The notes beneath the pieces are model-generated. The model saw only the letters and a list, made by a program, of their open reading frames with translations. It made no database searches and was not told where the DNA came from. Below are positions 44,494-52,984 of a stretch of DNA of 64,000 nt, in pieces. The stretch's first letter is position 1, and every line of letters starts with the position of its first letter. The stretch is from Flavobacterium marginilacus. Lineage in GTDB: Bacteria; Bacteroidota; Bacteroidia; Flavobacteriales; Flavobacteriaceae. A program made the translations under genes and the position numbers. The stretch is taken from assembly GCF_026870155.1 (NCBI RefSeq), contig NZ_CP113975.1:310001-374000 (forward strand), given 5' to 3'.

Positions 44494-44527
44494 GTAGAGA
44501 TTACTTTAAAGAATAAATTTTTCTGAA

Positions 44528-44540
44528 TCTAAGTACACTT
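44528..44540 (-). repeat. Candidate integrase arm site, right end (inverted)
   Basis: TCTAAGTACACTT is the reverse complement of AAGTGTACTTAGA, which matches the left-end arm-like repeats apart from two missing Ts. It lies 95 bp inside attR. Confidence 0.4.
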
Positions 44541-44634
44541 ATTAAGTGGTAAAATGAGTAAAAATGCTACTTTTTGCAAATATACAAAAATGTAAAATAC
44601 TGATTGTCAGTGTTAATTTTCGGCATGTTTGCTA

Positions 44635-44677
44635 CTGGCAGGCAAGAGGTGGTCGGTTCGAATCCGATATTCTCCAC
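44635..44677 (+). repeat. attR: 43 bp direct repeat of the tRNA-Ala 3' half
   Basis: Identical to 17345-17387. It is preceded by island sequence rather than a tRNA 5' half, so no tRNA is encoded here. It marks the right border of the island. Confidence 0.92.
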
Positions 44678-44711
44678 AAAAGACTCAAACATAGTTTGGG
44701 TCTTTTTTTAT
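44678..44711 (+). terminator. Ancestral tRNA-Ala terminator, displaced by the island
   Basis: AAAAGACTCAAAC, loop ATAG, then GTTTGGGTCTTTTTTT-type arm follows attR directly. Before integration it would have followed the tRNA. Confidence 0.75.
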
Positions 44712-44894
44712 GTTTAAAGACTAGATTTTTCCTTGATTTTCTTAATAGTTCAAAAGAGTAAAAACCTATAATATCTTCAGTAAAACATTATTGTTCTTTG
44801 TGAATTTTGGTTTTAATTAAGTTAAAATGAATTTTTAGCTTTAATTTCTCAAAAAACTTTCCTTATTTTGTTAGGCACTTAACCTAACTTTAAA

Positions 44895-47012
44895 ATGAAA
44901 AAAATCCTATTTCTGATGGCTGTATCAACTTCAATGGCTTCTTTGGGGCAGACCCAAAAATCAAGTCCAATAACGTATCCCAAAACAGCAAAAGGCGAAA
45001 CAGTCGATGTGTATTTTGACACCAAAGTAAGCGACCCGTACCGCTGGCTTGAAGACGACAGATCGGCAGAAACTGCTACTTGGGTAAAGGAACAGAACAA
45101 AGTTACTTATGATTATCTGTCCAAAATTCCTTTTAGAGAGGCTTTGAAATCAAGACTCGAAAAACTTTGGAACTACGAAAAAATAAGCGCACCATTTAAA
45201 GAAGGGGATTTTATTTATTATTATAAAAATAATGGACTGCAGAATCAATCAGTTTTGTATCGCAAAGATTCCAAAGGCAAAGAAGAAATCTTCCTGGATC
45301 CAAATACATTTTCCAAATTAGGAACCACATCATTGGGCGGAGTAAATTTCTCCGAAGACGGATCCAAAGCAGCCTATTCCATTTCAGAGGGCGGAAGTGA
45401 CTGGAGAAAAGTAATTCTGATTGATGTTTTTAGTTTCAAAAAACTGGAAGATACACTGGTCGATATCAAATTTAGCGGTGTGTCCTGGAAAGGGAACGAA
45501 GGATTTTATTATTCCAGTTACGACAAGCCAAAAGGAAGTGAACTGTCAGCCAAAACCGATCAGCACAAATTATATTATCATAAATTAGGAACATCGCAAA
45601 AAGACGATCAGGTTATTTTTGGCGCAGACCAAAAACGCCGTTATGTGGGCGGTTATGTTACCGAGGATGGTCATTATCTGGTAATCACAGCATCCAATGC
45701 CACATACGGAAACGAGCTTTACATTCAGGATCTGACCAAGCCTAACAGCCCTATTGTAACCGTAGTTGATAATTTCAATAGCGACAGCAGTATTATAGAA
45801 ACCGAAGGCAGTAAATTGTTCATAGAAACCGATTGGAACGCTCCCAACAAACGCATCGTGAGTGTGGATTTCAGCAGTCCAAAACCCGAAAACTGGAAAG
45901 ACGTAATTCCCGAAACCGAAAATGTTTTGACACCAACCACGGGAGCTGGTTACATTTTTGCTAATTATATGAAAGATGCCGTGTCGATTGTGAGGCAATA
46001 CGATTATTCAGGCAGATTAGTACGCGAAATTCAGTTGCCGGGCTTAGGAACAGCTTCTGGATTTGGCAGTAAAAAAGAAGAAAAAACACTTTATTATTCG
46101 TTTACTAATTACGTAACAGCGGGAACGATTTATTCATTCGAACCAAAATCAGGAAAATCGGCGGTTTATGAAAAACCAAAAGTAGATTTTAAAAGCGAAA
46201 ATTACGTTTCGTCACAGGTATTTTACACTTCTAAGGATGGAACAAAAATCCCAATGATAATCACTCACAAGAAAGGATTAAAACTCGATGGTAAGAACCC
46301 AACAATACTTTACGGTTATGGCGGATTCAATATTAGTTTGACGCCAGCCTTCAGTGTCTCCAATGCGGTTTGGATGGAAAACGGCGGAATTTATGCCGTT
46401 GCCAACCTTCGCGGAGGCGGGGAATACGGGAAAAAATGGCACGATGCAGGAACTAAAATGCAGAAACAAAATGTTTTTGATGATTTCATCGCAGCTGCCG
46501 AATTTCTTATTGCAAAAAAATATACATCATCTGCATTCCTTGCCATTCGAGGCGGGTCCAATGGGGGATTATTGGTAGGAGCTACCATGACACAGCGTCC
46601 CGATCTGATGAAAGTCGCTTTGCCGGCCGTGGGTGTGATGGACATGCTGCGCTACCACACCTTTACTTCAGGCGCTGGCTGGGCTTTCGATTATGGAACA
46701 TCGGCAGACAGTAAAGAAATGTTCGAATACATCAAAAATTATTCGCCTGTTGCTAACGTTAAATCAGGTGTTCAGTATCCCGCGACAATGGTCACTACGG
46801 GCGATCACGACGATAGGGTAGTTCCGGCACACAGTTTCAAATTTGCTGCCGAGTTACAGGAAAAACAGTCGGGAATTAATCCCGTTTTAATCCGAATTGA
46901 TATTAACGCAGGGCACGGAGCAGGAAAATCATTGGCTGCAACTATTCAGGAAAGCTGCGATATTCAGGCTTTTACACTTTATAATATGGGATTTACAGCA
47001 TTACCAAAATAA
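44895..47012 (+). CDS. Prolyl oligopeptidase family serine peptidase (S9A), secreted
   Basis: This 705-residue protein has a signal peptide ([19 protein letters not shown]). The N-terminal part '[28 protein letters not shown]' and a seven-bladed propeller precede the alpha/beta hydrolase. The catalytic triad is Ser555 in 'GGSNGG', Asp639 in 'GDHDDRVVP' and His674 in 'NAGHGAG'. It would cut short proline-containing peptides in the periplasm. It is a single gene just outside the island. The longer intergenic region after it suggests it is monocistronic. Confidence 0.93.
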   Translation: MKKILFLMAVSTSMASLGQTQKSSPITYPKTAKGETVDVYFDTKVSDPYRWLEDDRSAETATWVKEQNKVTYDYLSKIPFREALKSRLEKLWNYEKISAPFKEGDFIYYYKNNGLQNQSVLYRKDSKGKEEIFLDPNTFSKLGTTSLGGVNFSEDGSKAAYSISEGGSDWRKVILIDVFSFKKLEDTLVDIKFSGVSWKGNEGFYYSSYDKPKGSELSAKTDQHKLYYHKLGTSQKDDQVIFGADQKRRYVGGYVTEDGHYLVITASNATYGNELYIQDLTKPNSPIVTVVDNFNSDSSIIETEGSKLFIETDWNAPNKRIVSVDFSSPKPENWKDVIPETENVLTPTTGAGYIFANYMKDAVSIVRQYDYSGRLVREIQLPGLGTASGFGSKKEEKTLYYSFTNYVTAGTIYSFEPKSGKSAVYEKPKVDFKSENYVSSQVFYTSKDGTKIPMIITHKKGLKLDGKNPTILYGYGGFNISLTPAFSVSNAVWMENGGIYAVANLRGGGEYGKKWHDAGTKMQKQNVFDDFIAAAEFLIAKKYTSSAFLAIRGGSNGGLLVGATMTQRPDLMKVALPAVGVMDMLRYHTFTSGAGWAFDYGTSADSKEMFEYIKNYSPVANVKSGVQYPATMVTTGDHDDRVVPAHSFKFAAELQEKQSGINPVLIRIDINAGHGAGKSLAATIQESCDIQAFTLYNMGFTALPK

Positions 47013-47268
47013 AACAAGTATTAATTATAAATTTCGTAATATCAATAAACTAACAACTTTAGATTAAGTATTAACGGATTTATTATTTTGGATTTGGAGC
47101 TGCTTAATATTAAGATTGTCGATTTTATAGAGTCTGTAACATCTGAAATCAAAAATCAAAAATCGTTAATCAAAAATCAGCAATCATTTTAAAGTTTGAA
47201 TCTTTTAAATTTAATGATATTGAGCTTAATCCTGCTGTACGCTGCAAGCTTTTTCATAAAACTGCTAT

Positions 47269-47322
47269 TTTTTCCTGGACAAAAAGAAGCTTCCGCTGGT
47301 CGCTCTTTTTGTCTAGGAAAAA
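47269..47322. repeat. Long imperfect inverted repeat
   Basis: TTTTTCCTGGACAAAAAGA and its near-complement TCTTTTTGTCTAGGAAAAA (one mismatch, one extra base) flank a GC-richer 11 bp loop. It could be a small non-autonomous element or an REP-like hairpin. Confidence 0.55.
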
Positions 47323-47458
47323 TGGTATTTTATTTCAAAAGGCTTTTAGCTTCCATCAGGGCATGCATTTTCATAAGAAGACACTCTTTCATATTCATTT
47401 CAAAATTTTCTATATGCCAAAATGAGCCATAGATGGGCCTGGTTAAACGGATTCTTAT

Positions 47459-47483
47459 ATAAAACCTAAGAATTAGGTTTTAT
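47459..47483. terminator. Palindromic hairpin, possible terminator
   Basis: ATAAAACCTAA-GAA-TTAGGTTTTAT. A perfect 11 bp stem in non-coding DNA. Confidence 0.45.
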
Positions 47484-47903
47484 AGACTATTTTAGATTAA
47501 ACAAATTAGCTGTGCAAATCCGTTTAATCGGTGTTATCCGCGTACCACTTATCTGTCCCATGTGTAATGCATGAAATCCATAAAAGATTAAATTATCCTC
47601 TTTTTAACTTCAAAAAAAGAATAATTCATTAAAAAGTTGTGCTGAAAAATGAATTTTCAGCAAACGAAAGTCGTTTTGCTGACGTTTTTTGGGCCGTTAA
47701 AAAACTAAAATGAAGTTCAAAATCGAAAAATTGACTCCAAAAAAAGCAGATTCAAGCCCGATTTTTACAATTTATGGCAAGCGAAATCGATAGAAAGCAC
47801 TTGTTATTTATTCTCTAAATAAATTATTGATTTCAGACAAAAATCAGCCTTTTTGAGAGGCCAATTCGTTAAATTTGAGAGTAAAATTAACAACCGCATT
47901 TAT

Positions 47904-48674
47904 ATGGAAATTGCAAAACCAAACAAATATGAACTGGGAGAAATGCTCCTGGAAATAGGTTCCCTACTCATCGTTTCGGGCGCCAATACCGAACGGGTCA
48001 AATTAACCATCAGCAGAATTGCCGGTGCTTTTTGCTGCGATTCGGATTTAATGATTACCAATCATGCTTTGATGATTACCGTAAAGTATAAAGATCAGAT
48101 TAAAACATTCACCAGCGTAAAATGGGTGCCCAATATGCATCTTAATTTCAATCTCATCTCCGATATCAGTACGATGAGCTGGAAAATAGTCGAAGAGAAA
48201 TGGTCACTGGAACGTATAAATAATGAACTGAAACTGCTTGACCGAAAACCCTTATATCCAAGAGCGTTGGTTTTATTTCTTGTTGCCTTGGCAGGAGCCT
48301 CTTTCTGCAGACTCTTTGGCGGGGGATTAGCCGAAATGATTCTTTGCTTTTTGGGAACTTTCCTAGGCTTGTTTGTAAGACAGGAAACGGTAAAGCTCAA
48401 ATTTAATTTTTATCTCTGTATCTTTTTTGCGGCTTTAACCTCTTCTTTCTTAGTTGGAGCCTGGTGGCATTTTAATCCTGATCAAGATTTTATACATGCC
48501 TTATCCACCTCTGTTCTGTTTTTGATTCCCGGAGTGCCAATGATTAATTCTTTCTCTGATTTTATTGACGGAAACATATTAAACGGAACCACACGAGGCG
48601 TTAACGTTTTGGTTATCGCTTTTGCCATTGCATTAGGGCTTATGGTTTCATTATTAATTTTTAAATTACATTAA
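47904..48674 (+). CDS. ThrE-family exporter, N-terminal-domain subunit
   Basis: This is about 256 residues from the ATG at 47904 (MEIAKPNKYELGEMLLEIGSLL); the longer frame uses TTG. The soluble N-terminal domain has the ThrE pattern 'LIVSGANTERVKLTISRIAGAF' and 'DLMITNHALMITV'. About five membrane segments follow from residue ~120 ('ALVLFLVALAGASFCRLFGGG', 'LIPGVPMINSFSDFIDGN', 'LVIAFAIALGLMVSLLIF'). With the next gene it forms a two-subunit threonine/serine-type exporter. The next gene starts 1 bp after its stop. Confidence 0.85.
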   Translation: MEIAKPNKYELGEMLLEIGSLLIVSGANTERVKLTISRIAGAFCCDSDLMITNHALMITVKYKDQIKTFTSVKWVPNMHLNFNLISDISTMSWKIVEEKWSLERINNELKLLDRKPLYPRALVLFLVALAGASFCRLFGGGLAEMILCFLGTFLGLFVRQETVKLKFNFYLCIFFAALTSSFLVGAWWHFNPDQDFIHALSTSVLFLIPGVPMINSFSDFIDGNILNGTTRGVNVLVIAFAIALGLMVSLLIFKLH

Positions 48675-48675
48675 A

Positions 48676-49197
48676 ATGGATTTCGCATTATTAGAAAAAG
48701 GAATTTGGTTAGGATGTGCTGGAATTGGTTTTGGAGCATTGTTCAATGTTCCCCGCCGTACTTTAGCAGCTATTTACATTATGTCGGCACTTGGAGGATT
48801 GCTGAAGTTTTATATGATTTCACTCGAATTTGGATTGGTTTTTGCTGCTTTCTGCGGATCGAGTCTTATCGGTTTTTTAAGTGTTTTGGCTGCTCATTAC
48901 CGCAAAGCACCGCCAATGACCTTTTCGCTTCCTGCTTTAATTCCTATGATTCCTGGTTTTTTTGCCTATAAAGCGATGGTAGGCGTTATGAAATTAACCG
49001 CCGAAAAAGACCCGGATGTGTATTCCAAACTTTTCTTTGAAACAGCAAACAACGGACTCTCGGCTTGTTTTATCATTTTGGCTTTATCAGCTGGGGTTGC
49101 TATTCCGCTGCTTATAGCCCGTAAAGAAACCGTGAAGCGGATTAAAACAGATAAAGTTTTAGAAATGCAGCTCGAAAACTTAGAAGAGGAAAATTAA
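48676..49197 (+). CDS. ThrE-family exporter, C-terminal-domain subunit
   Basis: This 173-residue protein has five hydrophobic segments ('WLGCAGIGFGALFNVPRRTL', 'FGLVFAAFCGSSLIGFLSVLAAHY', 'FSLPALIPMIPGFFAYKAMVGVM', 'ACFIILALSAGVAIPLLIA'). This is the DUF3815/ThrE_2 half of the exporter. It is coupled to the upstream gene with a 1 bp gap and followed by a terminator. The substrate is inferred from the family only. Confidence 0.85.
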   Translation: MDFALLEKGIWLGCAGIGFGALFNVPRRTLAAIYIMSALGGLLKFYMISLEFGLVFAAFCGSSLIGFLSVLAAHYRKAPPMTFSLPALIPMIPGFFAYKAMVGVMKLTAEKDPDVYSKLFFETANNGLSACFIILALSAGVAIPLLIARKETVKRIKTDKVLEMQLENLEEEN

Positions 49198-49219
49198 AAT
49201 AAACCTTTTCATAAATACG

Positions 49220-49250
49220 AAACGCCAGTCGAAAGATTGGCGTTTTTTTT
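49220..49250 (+). terminator. Terminator of the ThrE operon
   Basis: AAACGCCA and TGGCGTTT arms with inner pairing around GAAA, then a T tract. It separates the ThrE operon from the restriction module. Confidence 0.85.
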
Positions 49251-49282
49251 GTTTGAAAACAAGTTGAAAACTAATTCTTGAC

Positions 49283-49313
49283 GAGGACAATTGTAAGCAG
49301 GTCAATTGTCCTC
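49283..49313. promoter_or_regulatory. C-box-like operator of the restriction module
   Basis: GAGGACAATTG (49283-49293) and its perfect inverse CAATTGTCCTC (49303-49313) are separated by 9 bp, 21 bp before the controller gene. This is the layout expected for a restriction-modification C-protein binding site. Confidence 0.75.
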
Positions 49314-49334
49314 ACGAAACTATTTTTATAATCT

Positions 49335-49556
49335 ATGAATATAAAAGAAAAATTCGGATCAAAAGTCAAAGAACTGAGAAGCCAAAAAGGTTTCTCTATT
49401 GAGTTTATGGCAAATATTTCAAATGTAGACAGAACTTATATTTCCGACATCGAAAAAGGGAAAAGAAATGTCTCTATAGAAATTATGGAAAAAATTATTA
49501 CAGCTCTTGATACTGATTTTGGAGCTTTTTTTAACGACATGAGTTTTAAAAAATGA
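49335..49556 (+). CDS. Restriction-modification controller (C) protein, XRE-type
   Basis: This 73-residue single HTH domain reads 'EKFGSKVKELRSQKGFSIEFMANISNVDRTYISDIEKGKRNVSIEIMEKIITAL'. C proteins bind dyads upstream of their own gene to delay restriction until methylation is done. The dyad at 49283-49313 fits. Its stop overlaps the methyltransferase start by 4 bp. The gene order C-M-R-V is a self-contained module. Confidence 0.85.
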   Translation: MNIKEKFGSKVKELRSQKGFSIEFMANISNVDRTYISDIEKGKRNVSIEIMEKIITALDTDFGAFFNDMSFKK

Positions 49557-50782
49557 CAAAAGCAAAAAAATATTCAGAAATCAGAAAAAAACTTCAAATT
49601 GATGTTGATAAAAAGACGGATAATGGGCTGGCAAAGCTTACTCATTATTTTCAGAATCATAAGAATGGAGTTTCACAATATTACAAAAATGAGGCTACAG
49701 AATACCTCACAAATTTACATGAGAAATTAAATATTGTTGAGGAACCAAATTTTCAATATTATTTGCCCATAAAATGGGACATTCCATTTCCTTCACCTGA
49801 AAATCCAAAATTTAAATTTATTGACCTATTTGCTGGAATTGGAGGTATAAGACTAGCTTATCAGAATTTAGGAGGAAAATGTGTGTTCACTAGTGAATGG
49901 GATACTTATTCTAAAAAAACTTATGAAGCTAATTTTGGAAAAGTGCCATTTGGGGATATAACGCAAATTAAAGAAACTGAAATTCCAGATCATGATGTTT
50001 TACTTGCAGGATTCCCGTGTCAGCCATTTTCTATTGCAGGGGTTTCAAAAAAGAATGCATTAGGCAGAAATCATGGCTTTTTAGACGAAACGCAAGGAAC
50101 ATTGTTTTTTGACATTGCGAGAATATTAAAACACAAAAGACCAAAAACTTTTATGTTAGAAAATGTCAAAAATCTAGTATCTCATGATAAAGGAAATACA
50201 TTCAAAGTCATTCAAAAAACCTTGCAGGAATTAAATTACACCATTTACTATAAAGTTTTAGATGGGAAATACTTTGTTCCTCAACATAGAGAAAGAATTA
50301 TTATTGTTGGTTTTGATAACGAATATTTTGAAGGAAAAGAAAATTTTAAATTCCCAGAAATGACTGAAGCAAAGTTTGCATTAAAAGATATTCTTTTGTC
50401 TCAAGTAGATCCTAAATATACATTATCAGATAAACTATGGAATTATCTTCAAGAATATGCAAAAAAACATAAAGCCAAAGGGAATGGTTTTGGATTTGGT
50501 TTAGCTGACTTGAATGGAATTTCACGAACTATGAGTGCTAGATATTATAAAGATGGAGCAGAAATACTTATTCCTCAAAAAGGTAAAAATCCAAGAAGAT
50601 TAGTACCGAGAGAATGCGCAAGGCTTCAGGGATTTCCAGATGAGTTTATTATTCCTGTTTCGGATAATCAGGCCTATAAACAGTTTGGGAATTCAGTTGT
50701 ATCTCCTCTAATGCAAGCAGTTGGTGAGAATTTAGTCGCAGAAATTGCAAAGCGAAAGGCTGTCAAAAATTTAATTCCTTAG
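49553..50782 (+). CDS. Dcm/M.EcoRII-like C5-cytosine methyltransferase
   Basis: This is 409 residues. The N-terminal ~85-residue extension resembles Dcm. The catalytic motifs are 'FKFIDLFAGIGGIRLAYQNLGGKCVFTSEWD' (I), 'DVLLAGFPCQPFSIAGVSKKN' (IV), 'FMLENVKNL' (VI), 'PQHRERIIIVGF' (VIII), 'SARYYKDGAEILIP' in the recognition region, and 'QAYKQFGNSVVSP' (X). The recognition-region match to Dcm suggests a CCWGG-like or CCNGG-like target; this is inference. It protects host DNA from the adjacent EcoRII-like nuclease. Confidence 0.93.
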   Translation: MTKAKKYSEIRKKLQIDVDKKTDNGLAKLTHYFQNHKNGVSQYYKNEATEYLTNLHEKLNIVEEPNFQYYLPIKWDIPFPSPENPKFKFIDLFAGIGGIRLAYQNLGGKCVFTSEWDTYSKKTYEANFGKVPFGDITQIKETEIPDHDVLLAGFPCQPFSIAGVSKKNALGRNHGFLDETQGTLFFDIARILKHKRPKTFMLENVKNLVSHDKGNTFKVIQKTLQELNYTIYYKVLDGKYFVPQHRERIIIVGFDNEYFEGKENFKFPEMTEAKFALKDILLSQVDPKYTLSDKLWNYLQEYAKKHKAKGNGFGFGLADLNGISRTMSARYYKDGAEILIPQKGKNPRRLVPRECARLQGFPDEFIIPVSDNQAYKQFGNSVVSPLMQAVGENLVAEIAKRKAVKNLIP

Positions 50783-50830
50783 AGAGAATAACGGGACAAA
50801 TTGTGATAAATTAATTTTAATTCATTAATA

Positions 50831-52051
50831 ATGGAAAAAGGTCTTCTATCAAAATACTTTAAAGGCATAGTCGCAAAAAAACTTAGTGAAGTTGAAGTTG
50901 ATCCCCGAATTTCTAACCAACACGAATTCAATGGTATTAATGAATTTAAATCAATTTTAGGTTCGGAAAAATCTATATACGAAGGTGTTTTTGTGTATTT
51001 GACCGATAATGAAGAAGATACACTGAAAGAAGTAGGTTCTCTGACTTGGTATAACGCACGGGAAAATCATCCCACAAGAAATGAATTTCGACTTTATTAT
51101 TCCACAACACAAATTATGGAAAAGGCTAATGCTGGGGATTTCTTATTGATTGGACTTACACATGATAATAAATTAGCTGTGCTGATAGCCCCAAGGGGGA
51201 CAACAGCTGAACAACAATTGCTTTGGCTTTTTGAAATAAAAGAGATTGGAAACAAATTTATTTTCCGTGATATTTCTTCAAATGACACCAAACTTAATTT
51301 TGCAGGAAAGTATATTCTAAATTCAGTTGGTTTTGAAATTGATGAGGCTGAGCCAGATTTCTTAGACTTGATACTTAAAACATTTGGAAATCAGTTTCCC
51401 TCAACAGCGGTTTTTTCAGATTTTGCACGCTCTACAATTAATAATGTTTCCCCAATTGAAGAACCTGATAAAACTTTAATTGCTTGGCTTGAAAGAGAAG
51501 AGATGCTTTTCAAAACGCTTGAGAAACATATTGTATCAAAAAAACTTGAACAAGGATTTGGAGAAAATAAGGTAGACGTAGACGATTTTATTTCGTTTTC
51601 ATTAAGCGTTCAAAATAGAAGAAAGTCTCGTGCTGGTTTTGCTTTTGAAAATCATCTCGAATCTATTTTTAAATCTCAAAAAATAAGTTTTTCTAAGGGG
51701 GCAAAAACAGAAAGGAATAACAAACCAGATTTTCTTTTTCCTTCGATAATAAATTATCATAAGCCAGATTTTCCAGTTGAATTATTGACGATGCTTGGTG
51801 TAAAGACTACAGCAAAAGATAGATGGAGACAAGTTTTGTCAGAAGCAGATAGGATTTCCCAGAAACATTTAATTACTTTAGAGCCAGCAATAAGCCTAAA
51901 TCAGACTGATGAAATGTTTGCGCAAAATTTACAACTTGTAATTCCACAATCTTTGAAGGAAACTTTTACAGCTTCTCAACAATTAAATTTATTAAGCCTT
52001 CAAGACTTTTTATATGTAGTTCGCCAACGGCAAACTAAGTTCATTAAATAG
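50831..52051 (+). CDS. EcoRII-like type II restriction endonuclease
   Basis: This is 406 residues. The N-terminal ~170 residues match the EcoRII effector (B3-like) domain in position. The C-terminal catalytic domain has the EcoRII-C blocks 'SRAGFAFENHLESIF', 'NKPDFLFPS' and 'LLTMLGVKTTAKDRWRQVLSEADRISQKHLITLEPAIS'. These carry the PD...K active-site residues. EcoRII-type enzymes need two target copies to cut. It starts 48 bp after the methyltransferase and precedes vsr by 14 bp. Confidence 0.9.
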   Translation: MEKGLLSKYFKGIVAKKLSEVEVDPRISNQHEFNGINEFKSILGSEKSIYEGVFVYLTDNEEDTLKEVGSLTWYNARENHPTRNEFRLYYSTTQIMEKANAGDFLLIGLTHDNKLAVLIAPRGTTAEQQLLWLFEIKEIGNKFIFRDISSNDTKLNFAGKYILNSVGFEIDEAEPDFLDLILKTFGNQFPSTAVFSDFARSTINNVSPIEEPDKTLIAWLEREEMLFKTLEKHIVSKKLEQGFGENKVDVDDFISFSLSVQNRRKSRAGFAFENHLESIFKSQKISFSKGAKTERNNKPDFLFPSIINYHKPDFPVELLTMLGVKTTAKDRWRQVLSEADRISQKHLITLEPAISLNQTDEMFAQNLQLVIPQSLKETFTASQQLNLLSLQDFLYVVRQRQTKFIK

Positions 52052-52065
52052 TTAACTTAATTGTT

Positions 52066-52512
52066 ATGGATCGTCACACACCACAACAGCGTTCCAAAAA
52101 CATGCGTGCTATAAAAAGCACAGAAACAAAATCCGAAGTGCGTTTGGCCAAAGCATTATGGCATATAGGATTACGATACCGAAAAAACAATAAAAAAGTT
52201 TTTGGTTGTCCAGATTTGACTTTTCGAAATCTAAAAATTGCCATTTTTGTTGATGGCGAATTCTTCCACGGTAAAGACTGGGAAACGATAAAAAAACCAA
52301 AAACCAATTCAGAATATTGGATAAAAAAGATTGAACGAAATATACAACGTGATCTTGAAGTCAATCATTATTTAGAATCTCAGAATTGGAAAGTTTTGCG
52401 TTTTTGGAGCAATGACATCAAAAAAAATCTAGGTGCTTGTATTGCTGTAATTCTGAATACTATTAATTACAGGACACAGCAATTAACGAATGTTCCTCCT
52501 TCATGGGAATAA
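52066..52512 (+). CDS. vsr: Very short patch repair endonuclease
   Basis: This 148-residue protein has the Vsr signature: 'DRHTPQQRSKNMRAIKSTETKSEVRLAKALWHIGLRYRKN', the catalytic Asp in 'FGCPDLTF', 'AIFVDGEFFHGKDW', and 'WIKKIERNIQRDLEVNHYLESQNWKVLRFW'. It nicks beside T:G mismatches formed when 5-methylcytosine deaminates at the methylase target. Co-location with a Dcm-like methylase is the usual arrangement and supports the shared-target inference. It is the last gene of the module. Confidence 0.93.
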   Translation: MDRHTPQQRSKNMRAIKSTETKSEVRLAKALWHIGLRYRKNNKKVFGCPDLTFRNLKIAIFVDGEFFHGKDWETIKKPKTNSEYWIKKIERNIQRDLEVNHYLESQNWKVLRFWSNDIKKNLGACIAVILNTINYRTQQLTNVPPSWE

Positions 52513-52616
52513 AAAAACAACTTTTTTCTTTCATAATCTTTTGCTAAAAGGGAGCTGTTTTAGGGAATAATTTTTAACTTTGAGAATAAGCATTAAAAAC
52601 CAATAAATTCAATATA

Positions 52617-52931
52617 ATGAAAGTACAAATTAACACCGACAAGAATATAGAAGGAAGCGAAAGATTAGAATCTTACTTTTCTAGTGAAGTATCAAGAGTA
52701 TTATCCCGTTTTGATGATAAAGTAACGCGTATCGAAGTGCATTTTGGTGATGAAAATAGTGCTAAATCAGGTTTTGGAGATAAACGCTGCGTTATTGAAG
52801 CACGCCCTGCCAATATGCAGCCGATAGCCGTTACAGAGCACGCCGATTCGATTGAGAAAGCATTCAACGGAGCTTTGGACAAAATCAAAAAAGTACTAAA
52901 TACTACATTCGATAAGCAGAAAGCGCATTAA
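52617..52931 (+). CDS. HPF/RaiA-family ribosome hibernation factor
   Basis: This is a 104-residue short-type protein: 'MKVQINTDKNIEGSERLESYFSSEVSRVLSRFDDKVTRIEVHF' then 'RCVIEARPANMQPIAVTEHADSIEKAFNGALDKIKKVL'. It is the beta-alpha-beta-alpha fold that binds the 30S A/P sites and silences ribosomes in stress. A TAACTTTG -7 box at 52575-52582 lies 35 bp upstream. It follows the restriction module but belongs to the host core. Confidence 0.85.
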   Translation: MKVQINTDKNIEGSERLESYFSSEVSRVLSRFDDKVTRIEVHFGDENSAKSGFGDKRCVIEARPANMQPIAVTEHADSIEKAFNGALDKIKKVLNTTFDKQKAH

Positions 52932-52957
52932 GCAAATTATCAAGCATATATAAATTA

Positions 52958-52984
52958 GGCTGTCTTTTGGGACAGCCTTTTTAT
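52958..52984 (+). terminator. Terminator of the HPF-like gene
   Basis: AGGCTGTC, loop TTTTGG, GACAGCCT then TTTTTATTT. The minus-strand TPR gene ends right beside it. Confidence 0.85.

Larger units (their letters stand above)
17345..44677. mobile_element. 27.3 kb tRNA-Ala-integrated defence island
   Basis: The island is bounded by identical 43 bp copies of the tRNA-Ala 3' half (17345-17387 and 44635-44677). It contains a tyrosine integrase (20662-21939) with a possible excisionase and candidate integrase arm sites near both ends. Cargo includes an Argonaute-nuclease pair, a CHAT protease, an orphan cytosine methyltransferase and a type I restriction operon. A polymerase-like gene and hairpin-rich region may support replication. 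No relaxase, conjugation, capsid or terminase gene was recognised, so it may be mobilised in trans. Confidence 0.9.
47013..47903. other. Gene-free interval with hairpins
   Basis: These are 890 bp with no supported gene. It holds a long imperfect hairpin (47269-47322) and a palindrome (47459-47483). It also has stretches such as CAAAAATCAAAAATC direct repeats near 47150-47190. A TTG-started frame at 47196-47432 covers the hairpin and is rejected. Confidence 0.5.

Noticed and set aside
44564..44761. 65-codon plus-strand frame across attR
   Set aside because: It runs through the tRNA-derived repeat and the terminator and has no protein-like pattern.
47196..47432. 78-codon frame with TTG start
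   Set aside because: It covers the long hairpin, has no recognisable fold and has a poor start context.
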